A stretch of DNA of 13,270 bases from Pseudomonadota bacterium (GTDB lineage: Bacteria; Pseudomonadota; Gammaproteobacteria; Xanthomonadales; Xanthomonadaceae), in assembly GCA_023392975.1 (NCBI GenBank), contig JAEWNA010000315.1, positions 1 through 13,270 of the forward strand, in the 5' to 3' direction. This document shows positions 1 through 5,939 of this stretch, one piece after another. Within the stretch, counting starts at the first letter, position 1, and each line of letters starts with the position of its first letter. The notes under the pieces are model-generated. The model worked only from the letters and a program-made list of their open reading frames with translations. It was not told the DNA's origin and ran no database searches. A program made the position numbers and the translations under genes.

Positions 1-220
1 GGCCGGCAGCGCGCAGGCCGTCGCGCAGGGCGGGGTAGGCGGCCGGATCGGCCACCGCGGCGTGTGCGGGACGGTGCCGGCGGCAGAGTTCGACCAGCGC
101 GGCCGCATTCCCGCCGGCGACCAGCGCCTCGGCGCGCAGGCGCTCCGGATGGCGGGCGATCACGTCCAGCGCGGACGTGCCGATCGAGCCGGTGGCGCCG
201 AAGACCGCGACCCGCCTCAC
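1..220 (-). CDS. dxr: 1-deoxy-D-xylulose 5-phosphate reductoisomerase, N-terminal part
   Basis: Only the first 73 codons lie in the window; the gene runs off the left edge. The protein opens VRRVAVFGATGSIGTSALDV, the NADPH-binding GxTGSIG nucleotide fold that begins DXR (IspC), followed by the usual HPERL..ALVAGGNAAAL stretch. DXR is the cytoplasmic enzyme that converts 1-deoxyxylulose 5-phosphate to 2-C-methylerythritol 4-phosphate, the first committed step of the MEP isoprenoid pathway. The start is taken as the GTG at 218-220, preceded by a GGGGAA ribosome-site-like stretch; no ATG lies at the family's usual start. It follows cdsA on the same strand after 88 bases with no obvious terminator, so it is probably co-transcribed. 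It supplies precursors for the uppS product two genes upstream. The identity is secure although the gene is partial. Confidence 0.9.
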   Translation of the reverse strand, partial: MRRVAVFGATGSIGTSALDVIARHPERLRAEALVAGGNAAALVELCRRHRPAHAAVADPAAYPALRDGLRAAG

Positions 221-308
221 GGGCGAATTCCCCGGGATCGGCTGGAAGGGCGGGCGGGCGGGGCGACGGGAGGCATGGGACGGATGGACCGGGCGCGGGC
301 GGCGGAGT

Positions 309-1175
309 TCAGAAGCCGAACAGCAGCTTGCCGAGCGCGAACACCGGCAGCGCCGCGAGCTGGCTGTCGATGCGGTCGAGCACGCCGCCGTGGCCGGGGA
401 TGAGGTGGCTCGAATCCTTGGCGCCGACGTGGCGCTTGAGCAGGCTCTCGAACAGGTCGCCGACCACGGAGAACAGGATGGTCCACAGCGCGACGATGGC
501 GACGTAGGGCAGCTGGCCGAGGGTGGCGCCGGCGAACGGCGCGGCGGCGAGCGCCAGCGCCATGCCCGCGGCGAGGCCGCCGAACAGGCCCTCGATGGTC
601 TTGTTCGGGCTGATCCTCGGCGCCAGCTTGTTGCGGCCGAACGCGCGCCCGGCGAAGTAGGCACCGGTGTCGGCCGCCCAGACGATGGCCAGTGCCAGCA
701 GCAGCCAGCGATGCCCGCCGGGGATGCCGGTCTTCACCGGCTCCGCGCCGAGCTGACCGGCATGGATCAGCACCAGCGCGCACCAGGCGGGGATGACGCT
801 GAGGGTGGCCGCGGCCAGCTTGAACACCCGGGCATGGGTGTCGTGGTCGGAGGCGAATTCGTAGCGGCGCAGCCACAGGATGGACAGCAGCCACCAGATC
901 ACGCCCAGCAGCACCGCGATCTTGAACAGCACGAGCGAGGCGCCGCCGTTGGAGCGCGAGGCCCAGACCAGCGCGACCATCACCAGCAGGTTGACCACCA
1001 GCAGCACGCCGCGGGCGATCGGATCCTCGATGTCGGTCAGCCGCAGCCACTCCCACAGGCCGATCAGGAAGGCGGCGGCGCTGACCGCGGCCATCCACGG
1101 GGTGGGCAGCAGCAGCACGGCGGCGATCGCCAGCGGGGCCATGACCAGAGCGGCCAGCAAACGCGTCCGGGGCAT
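309..1175 (-). CDS. cdsA: phosphatidate cytidylyltransferase (CDP-diacylglycerol synthase)
   Basis: This is an integral inner-membrane enzyme of 288 residues that makes CDP-diacylglycerol from phosphatidic acid and CTP, the branch point for all membrane phospholipids. Hydrophobic segments begin at about residue 6 and recur through the N-terminal half. The C-terminal half has the conserved AADTGAYFAGR (about 167-177) and SPNKTIEG (189-196). The CdsA signature follows at about 236-270 and includes VGDLFESLLKR, KDSS, PGHGG and LDRIDS. Length is normal for the family (about 270-290). The ATG at 1173-1175 is chosen because it gives the standard MPRTRLLAALVMAPLA beginning; the frame stays open far upstream inside uppS, but that part is uppS read out of frame. 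The first 112 bases overlap the end of uppS, implying translational coupling. dxr follows downstream. Confidence 0.95.
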   Translation of the reverse strand: MPRTRLLAALVMAPLAIAAVLLLPTPWMAAVSAAAFLIGLWEWLRLTDIEDPIARGVLLVVNLLVMVALVWASRSNGGASLVLFKIAVLLGVIWWLLSILWLRRYEFASDHDTHARVFKLAAATLSVIPAWCALVLIHAGQLGAEPVKTGIPGGHRWLLLALAIVWAADTGAYFAGRAFGRNKLAPRISPNKTIEGLFGGLAAGMALALAAAPFAGATLGQLPYVAIVALWTILFSVVGDLFESLLKRHVGAKDSSHLIPGHGGVLDRIDSQLAALPVFALGKLLFGF

Positions 1176-1954
1176 GCGTCGGGCCTGTCGAGGGTGGGAA
1201 GGGGCGGCGGGACCGCGCCGGCGGGCGCGACCTGGGCACTGGTCAGGCCGAACCGGCGTTCGCGACCGGCGAAATCCGCCAGCGCGCGCTCCAGGGTGGC
1301 GTCGTCGAGGTCGGGCCAGAGCAGGTCGGTGAACCACAGCTCGGTGTAGGCCAGCTGCCAGAGCAGGAAATTGCTGATCCGGTGGTCGCCGCCGGTGCGG
1401 ATGAAGAGGTCGGGCGGCGGCAGGTCGGCCAGCGCCATGCGTCGGCCGATCGCGGCTTCGTCGATGTCGGCCGGAGACAGCCGGCCGGCGGCGACGTCCT
1501 CGGCCGCGGCGCGCGCGGCGCGGGCGATGTCCTGGCGCCCGCCGTAGCTGGCGGCGATGGTCAGGTGCAGGGCATCGTTGCCGGCGGTGCGGGTCTCGGC
1601 CTCGGCCATCCGCGCCAGGATGTCCGCGGGGAAGCGCTCGCGTTCGCCGATGAAGCGCAGGCGCACGCCGCGCCGGTGCAGTTCGTCGACTTCGCGCTCC
1701 AGCGCGTTGAGGAACAGCTTCATCAGCGCGCCGACCTCGTCCTCGGGGCGGCCCCAGTTCTCGCTGGAGAAGGCGAACAGGGTCAGCGCGGAGATCCCGC
1801 GGCGCAGGCACCAGTCGATGCACAGATTGACCGCGCGGGCGCCGGCACGATGGCCCAGCGCGCGCGGACGGTGGCGGCGTTCGGCCCAGCGGCCGTTGCC
1901 GTCCATGATCACGGCGAGATGGCGCGGGATTCCGGGCTGCGGCGGCGCAGGCAT
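1064..1954 (-). CDS. uppS: undecaprenyl diphosphate synthase (di-trans,poly-cis-decaprenylcistransferase)
   Basis: A cytoplasmic cis-prenyltransferase that extends farnesyl diphosphate with isopentenyl diphosphate to C55 undecaprenyl diphosphate, the lipid carrier for peptidoglycan and O-antigen. The catalytic Asp is D18 in VIMDGNGRW (15-23). SSENWGRP is at 63-70 and the substrate-binding IRTGGDHRISNFLLWQ at 185-200, followed by YTELWFTDLLWPD. The conserved domain ends near RERRFG (231-236). The reading frame then continues for about 60 residues rich in Pro, Trp and Cys, giving 296 residues against a usual 240-260. The last part overlaps cdsA out of frame and is probably functionless. The ATG at 1952-1954 has GAGG about ten bases upstream. 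The gene starts 12 bases after the frr stop. Confidence 0.94.
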   Translation of the reverse strand: MPAPPQPGIPRHLAVIMDGNGRWAERRHRPRALGHRAGARAVNLCIDWCLRRGISALTLFAFSSENWGRPEDEVGALMKLFLNALEREVDELHRRGVRLRFIGERERFPADILARMAEAETRTAGNDALHLTIAASYGGRQDIARAARAAAEDVAAGRLSPADIDEAAIGRRMALADLPPPDLFIRTGGDHRISNFLLWQLAYTELWFTDLLWPDLDDATLERALADFAGRERRFGLTSAQVAPAGAVPPPLPTLDRPDACPGRVCWPLWSWPRWRSPPCCCCPPRGWPRSAPPPS

Positions 1955-1966
1955 GCCGGTGCGGCC

Positions 1967-2524
1967 TCAGACGGCCATCAGTTCCTGCTCTTTGGCCTTC
2001 GCCACCTCGTCGACGTCCTTGATCGCCTTGTCGGTGAGCTTCTGGATCTCTTCCTCGGCCCGGCGCTCCTCGTCCTCGGTGATCTTCTTGTCCTTCAGCA
2101 GTTCCTTGACGTGCTGGTTGGCGTCGCGGCGGACGTTGCGGATCGCGACCTTGGCGTCCTCGCCCTCACCGTGCACGACCTTGGCCAGCTCGCGGCGGCG
2201 CTCTTCGGTCAGCGGGGGCAGGTTGATGCGGATGACGGTGCCGGCGGTGTTCGGGGTGAGGCCGAGGTCGGAGGCGTAGATCGCCTTCTCGATCGGGGCC
2301 ACCATGGTCTTTTCCCAGGGCGTGATGGTCAGCGAGCGGGCGTCGACGACGGCGATCGCGGCGACCTGCGACAGCGGCATGTCCGAGCCGTAGTAGTTGA
2401 TCTTCAGGTGGTCCACCAGCGAGGCGGAGGCGCGGCCGGTGCGCAGCTTGGTCAGGTTGTGGCGCAGGGATTCCACGCATTTCGCCATGCGGGTCTGTGC
2501 GTCTTTCTTGATGTCGTTGAGCAT
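1967..2524 (-). CDS. frr: ribosome recycling factor
   Basis: A cytoplasmic factor of 185 residues, the standard RRF length, which splits the post-termination ribosome together with EF-G. The sequence is typical throughout. It starts MLNDIKKDAQTRM, then has SLRHNLTKLRTGRAS, INYYGSDMPLSQVA, a P.I.KAIYASDLGLTP stretch, and the helical C-terminal half with EERRRELAKVV, AIRNVRRDAN and a charged end at AKEQELMAV. The frame is open for 21 more codons upstream, but the ATG at 2522-2524 gives the family's normal N-terminus and has AGGA eight bases before it. uppS begins 12 bases downstream, so the two are surely one transcript. In most proteobacteria pyrH lies directly upstream; here the upstream neighbour is a cation efflux gene, and a TATAAT box about 70 bases upstream suggests frr heads its own transcript. 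Confidence 0.97.
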   Translation of the reverse strand: MLNDIKKDAQTRMAKCVESLRHNLTKLRTGRASASLVDHLKINYYGSDMPLSQVAAIAVVDARSLTITPWEKTMVAPIEKAIYASDLGLTPNTAGTVIRINLPPLTEERRRELAKVVHGEGEDAKVAIRNVRRDANQHVKELLKDKKITEDEERRAEEEIQKLTDKAIKDVDEVAKAKEQELMAV

Positions 2525-2595
2525 GCCGGTTCCTGTATCGGTCTGGAGGCGGCCGTGCGCGGGAAGCGGGCGCGGCCGGAGCGCCAAGACCGGCG

Positions 2596-2601
2596 ATTAT
2601 A
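2596..2601 (-). promoter_or_regulatory. candidate -10 box of the frr-uppS-cdsA-dxr cluster
   Basis: The minus strand reads TATAAT exactly, in a region otherwise made almost entirely of G and C, 71 bases before the frr start codon. No convincing -35 box is found at 16-18 bases upstream. The hexamer is bracketed by a perfect 5-base inverted repeat, CGGCG-TATAAT-CGCCG (2591-2606), which might be chance or a small operator. Its position between the CDF gene's stop and frr fits a housekeeping promoter for the four downstream genes. Confidence 0.55.
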
Positions 2602-2643
2602 CGCCGCCGCCCCCGCCCCGGCCCGTCCTGCGACGCGGCCGGG

Positions 2644-3630
2644 TCAGTGCGTCGCGGCGTGGCCGTGCGGCGCCCGGTCGTGGCGATCGTGGCCGCAGCC
2701 GGCGCCATGCTCGATCTGCAGCGTCGCGTGGTTGATCCCGAAGCGCTCGTCCAGTGCGTGATGCAGGGTGTCGAGGAAGCCGTCATGGTCCTCATCGTCC
2801 GGCCGCACCAGGTGCGCGGTCATGGCGATCTCGCCCGCGCCCAGCGACCAGATGTGCACGTGGTGGACCGCCTGCACGCCCGGCCGGGCGGCGAGGAAGG
2901 CCTCCACTTCGGCCTGGTCCAGCCCGCGCGGCACGGCGTCCATCGCCGCGTCGAAGGCGTCGCGCAGCAGCCGGAACGAGCCCACCGCGACGACCACCGC
3001 GACCAGCGCCGCGGTCGCCGGATCCAGCCAGCGCCAGCCCAGCCACTGCATGCCCGCGCCGGCCAGCACCGCCGCCAGCGACACCGCAGCGTCGGCCATC
3101 AGGTGCAGGAAGGCGCCGCGGCGGTTGAGGTCGTGGCCGTGGTCGTGTCCGCCATGCACGAACCAGGCCGCGCCGAGGTTCACCGCGATGCCGATCGCCG
3201 CCACCACCATCACCGGCACCGCCGGAATCTCCGGTGGCGCGGCGAAGCGGCGGACCGCCTCCCAGCCCAGCGCCCCGCTGAAGCCGACCAGCAGCAGCGC
3301 GTTGCCCAGCGGCGAGAGCAGGGTGGCGCGCCGCCAGCCGTAGGTGTGTCGCCCGGTGGGCGGCCGCCGGGCCATGACCGCGGCGCCCCAAGCCAGCGCC
3401 AGGCCGAGCACGTCGCCGAAGTTGTGGACCGCGTCGGAGAGCAGCGCCAGCGAATCGGTGGCGAAGCCGTAGCCGGCCTCCAGCGCCGTGTAGGCGAGGT
3501 TGATCAGGGTCGCGATCGCGAAGGCGCGCGTGCCGCTCGCGAGGGCATGCGCATGACCGTGGGCGTGGTCGTGCGCATGATCGTGCACGTCATCGGGGCC
3601 GTGCGCGTGGTCGTGGTCGTGCGAAGTCAT
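2644..3630 (-). CDS. cation diffusion facilitator (CDF) zinc-type efflux transporter
   Basis: An inner-membrane metal/proton antiporter of 328 residues in the ZitB/CzcD branch of the CDF family. The two metal-site pairs typical of Zn/Cd transporters are present: SDAVHNFGD in the second membrane segment (H69 and D73) and HLMAD in the fifth (H176 and D180). About six membrane segments fill residues 35-225. A cytoplasmic C-terminal domain follows with VHHVHIWSLGAGEIAMTAHL (255-274) and TLQIEH (303-308). Three His-rich patches are visible: residues 4-28, the loop HGGHDHGHD (159-167) and the tail 314-328. These are usual metal-catching regions in ZitB-like proteins. The ATG at 3628-3630 has AGGA upstream. 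The family and fold are certain; zinc as main substrate is inferred from the HxxxD/HxxxD sites. It lies between the POT gene and frr on the same strand, with no obvious functional tie to either. Confidence 0.93.
   Translation of the reverse strand: MTSHDHDHAHGPDDVHDHAHDHAHGHAHALASGTRAFAIATLINLAYTALEAGYGFATDSLALLSDAVHNFGDVLGLALAWGAAVMARRPPTGRHTYGWRRATLLSPLGNALLLVGFSGALGWEAVRRFAAPPEIPAVPVMVVAAIGIAVNLGAAWFVHGGHDHGHDLNRRGAFLHLMADAAVSLAAVLAGAGMQWLGWRWLDPATAALVAVVVAVGSFRLLRDAFDAAMDAVPRGLDQAEVEAFLAARPGVQAVHHVHIWSLGAGEIAMTAHLVRPDDEDHDGFLDTLHHALDERFGINHATLQIEHGAGCGHDRHDRAPHGHAATH
3547..3621 (-). repeat. His-Asp/His-Ala codon repeat in the CDF gene
   Basis: Codons 4-28 of the CDF gene are a low-complexity run alternating His with Asp or Ala, with short units such as HDHAHDHAHGHAHA. 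On the plus strand it reads as repeated gtggtcgt/gcgcatga-type units. Such runs bind metal and change length easily by slippage, so this stretch may vary between strains. Confidence 0.7.
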
Positions 3631-3662
3631 GGCGAAATCCTGTCACCGGCGCAGGGCCGGAC

Positions 3663-3671
3663 ACTATTGCA
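3663..3671 (-). promoter_or_regulatory. possible extended -10 promoter of the CDF gene
   Basis: The minus strand reads TGC followed by AATAGT, an extended -10 element with four of six matches to TATAAT. It lies 33 bases before the CDF start codon, in the 145-base gap after the POT gene. No good -35 is present, which an extended -10 can tolerate. Nothing resembling a clear metal-regulator operator was recognised nearby. Confidence 0.3.
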
Positions 3672-3775
3672 GGCGTTCCCTCGGCGAACGGTCCTGAAGG
3701 CCCGTCCGCGCGTCGTTCCGACGAAGAGGCCGAGCCGATGCGCGTTCCGGACCGGAGATCCGGAGGAGGGGGCGC

Positions 3776-5767
3776 TCAGCGCACCCCATGCATCATCCGC
3801 CGCAGGATCGGCGAGGCGATGAACGCGATCACCGCACAACCGATGCCCATCCACATCAGCAGCCAGAACAGGTGCGCGTACTTGGCGCCGGCCTCGACCA
3901 TGTTGACGGCCTCGCCTTCGGGGATTTCCAGCGCGGCGAGCTTGCCGAGCAGGGCGGCCAGCGTTTCGGAGAACGCGGTGGCGAGGAACCAGGTGCCCAT
4001 CATCATGCTGACCACGCGCGGCACCGACAGCTGCGTCACCGCCGACAGCCCGACCGGCTGCAGGCACATCTCGCCGACTTCCAGGATCAGGTAGGCCAGC
4101 ACCAGCCACCACACGCTGGCCATCTGGCCGGTCGCGCCGGCCTGCTGCGCCGCGAGCGCCAGCGGGATGAAGCTCAGGCCGCCGAACAGCAGCCCGTACG
4201 CGGACTTGGTCGGCTTCGACGGATCGAGGCCGCGCTTGTCCAGCCACGTCCAGACGACCGAGAACAGCGGCGCCAGCAGCACGATGAACAGCGCGCCGAG
4301 GTAGGTCAGCGAGCCGGCGGTCTGCGGCAGCACCAGCGCGTCGCGCAGCAGGAACACCAGCATCAGCAGCATCGACACGCCGAACAGCCACTTCGGCGCC
4401 TGCGAACGCGCATCGCGGTCGGACAGCGACGCCGACGCCACGAACGCCAGCGGCGCCAGCAGCAGGGAGACGATCGACCACGGCGCGCTGCCGGCGAAGG
4501 TCGCGAGGTCGCTGCCGAAGCCGCCGCTCCAGTCGAGCGTCGGCGTGGGCTGCACCATAGACGGCACGATGTCCTTGGTCAGCATGCGCTCGGTGAAGGT
4601 CACCCACGAGCCGTAGGTCTGCTCGTACAGGGTGTAGAAGACCAGCGCCGCGAAGATCAGCGCCATGGTCACGCCCATGCGCTGCGCTTCGACGCGCGAA
4701 CACTGGCGGGTGACGAAGCCGACGTACCAGAACCCGACCAGCAGGAACACGACCGACATCAGGATCAGCGCCAGGGTCGACTCCTCGACGAAGAAGGCGA
4801 GCACGCCCACGTTCGCCGACAGCCAGATCGTGCCCAGGCCCAGCAGCGCGAACACCGCCATCGACGGCGCGTAGGACAGCACCGGCTTCGGCGCGGCGTC
4901 GTCGCGGCGCGAGGAGTGCCACATCGACCAGACGATGCCGGCCAGCGCCATCACCACGATGCCGAAGGTCCAGCGCACCAGGTCCGGGCCGAGCTTGATC
5001 ACCGTGACCGCCTGCATCAGCCAGGCCACCGCGAACACCGCGGCCAGCGCGACCGCGTAGATGCCGAACTCGCGGCCCTTCGCCAGCGGCGCCGGCGGTT
5101 CGCCGATCCCGCGCAGGTACTTGCGGCCCCACAGGAACTGGATCAGGCCGAGCACCATGCCGATGCCGGCGGCGCCGAAGCCGTAGGTCCAGCCGAAGGT
5201 CTGGCCGAGGTAGCCGCAGACGATCGACGCGAACAGCGCGCCAAGGTTGATGCCGGCGACGAACAGCGAGAAGCCCGAGTCGCGGCGCGGGTCGTCGTCG
5301 CGGTACAGGCGGCCGACGATCGTCGAGACGTTGGGCTTGAGGAAGCCCACGCCCATGATGATCAGCGCCAGCGACAGGTACATTGCGCGCAGCGCGCCCT
5401 CGTCGCGGACGACCTGGCCGTTCACCGTGGTCGCCGCGGCGCCCTCGATGCTCATGCCGGCATGGCCCAGCACCAGCAGCAGGCCGCCGAAGATCACCGC
5501 CTTGCGCATGCCCAGGAAGCGGTCCGCGAGCATGCCGCCGAACACCGGCACGCAGTAGACCAGGCCGCCGTACGCACCGAGCAGGTCGAGGCCGGACTTG
5601 TCGCCGAACTTGTGGTGCTGCAGCAGGAACAGCAGCAGCAGCGCCTTCATGCCGTAGAACGAGAACCGCTCCCACATCTCGGTGAAGAAGCAGACGTAGA
5701 CGCCCTTGGGATGCCCGAACAACTCGTCGGAGGGCGGCGCTGCGGTGGCGACGGCGGTGGACGACAA
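3776..5767 (-). CDS. POT/PTR-family proton-dependent oligopeptide transporter
   Basis: An inner-membrane major-facilitator protein that imports di- and tripeptides with protons. With the chosen start it has 663 residues, longer than E. coli DtpA (about 500), and hydrophobic segments run to the end. Family motifs are clear. FFTEMWERFSFYG (27-39) contains the ExxERFxxYG proton-coupling motif with E30, E33 and R34. GGMLADRFLG follows at 77-86, GFLKPNVS at 141-148 and the PTR2 signature FSLFVAGINLGALF at 166-179. YEQTYGSW is at about 381-388, and the glutamate-bearing ILEVGEMCLQPVGLS at 561-575. There is no ATG near the conserved N-terminus. The TTG at 5765-5767 is chosen because GGAG lies just upstream; the frame stays open to 6043, but that stretch is antisense to the divergent peptidase and its leader. 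The transporter is divergent from an exported dipeptidyl peptidase, which suggests peptide scavenging. Exact substrates cannot be read from the sequence. Confidence 0.93.
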   Translation of the reverse strand: MSSTAVATAAPPSDELFGHPKGVYVCFFTEMWERFSFYGMKALLLLFLLQHHKFGDKSGLDLLGAYGGLVYCVPVFGGMLADRFLGMRKAVIFGGLLLVLGHAGMSIEGAAATTVNGQVVRDEGALRAMYLSLALIIMGVGFLKPNVSTIVGRLYRDDDPRRDSGFSLFVAGINLGALFASIVCGYLGQTFGWTYGFGAAGIGMVLGLIQFLWGRKYLRGIGEPPAPLAKGREFGIYAVALAAVFAVAWLMQAVTVIKLGPDLVRWTFGIVVMALAGIVWSMWHSSRRDDAAPKPVLSYAPSMAVFALLGLGTIWLSANVGVLAFFVEESTLALILMSVVFLLVGFWYVGFVTRQCSRVEAQRMGVTMALIFAALVFYTLYEQTYGSWVTFTERMLTKDIVPSMVQPTPTLDWSGGFGSDLATFAGSAPWSIVSLLLAPLAFVASASLSDRDARSQAPKWLFGVSMLLMLVFLLRDALVLPQTAGSLTYLGALFIVLLAPLFSVVWTWLDKRGLDPSKPTKSAYGLLFGGLSFIPLALAAQQAGATGQMASVWWLVLAYLILEVGEMCLQPVGLSAVTQLSVPRVVSMMMGTWFLATAFSETLAALLGKLAALEIPEGEAVNMVEAGAKYAHLFWLLMWMGIGCAVIAFIASPILRRMMHGVR

Positions 5768-5798
5768 GGCGGACTCCGGGGCGTGCGGGCGACGGAGG

Positions 5799-5804
5799 AG
5801 TATA
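5799..5804 (-). promoter_or_regulatory. candidate -10 box of the POT transporter gene
   Basis: The minus strand carries TATACT, five of six matches to the -10 consensus, 31 bases before the proposed TTG start. It is one of the few A/T-containing hexamers in the divergent gap. The region 17 bases further upstream (CCGGAC) is a poor -35. If used, the leader would be only about 25 bases, which also supports the TTG start over any start further upstream. Confidence 0.4.
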
Positions 5805-5904
5805 GCCTCGGGCCTCCGGCCGTCCGGTCGGGCGTTCTGCAGGATCCCGCACCGTTGCCGGCCGGGCGTGCCTTTCGGGCTATGCCCGCCGGGGGCGTCG
5901 GGCC

Positions 5905-5910
5905 TACCAT
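5905..5910 (+). promoter_or_regulatory. possible -10 box of the S9 peptidase gene
   Basis: TACCAT, four of six matches to the -10 consensus, lies 29 bases before the peptidase ATG in the 172-base divergent gap (5768-5939). No matching -35 is seen, so this is a weak call. About 55 bases remain between the two presumed promoters, enough for a shared regulator site, but I recognise no operator there. Confidence 0.22.
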
Positions 5911-5939
5911 CGAACGTTTCCCGACTACAGGACGCCCCG

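Noticed and set aside
177..1349. A 390-codon plus-strand frame opposite cdsA and the end of uppS
   Set aside because: Gln/Gly/Arg-rich antisense translation of recognised genes, with no family features.
3711..3763. Small hairpins (CGTCG/CGACG and CCGGA/TCCGG) behind the POT gene as a terminator
   Set aside because: The stems are only five bases with no T run; such repeats are expected by chance at this GC content.
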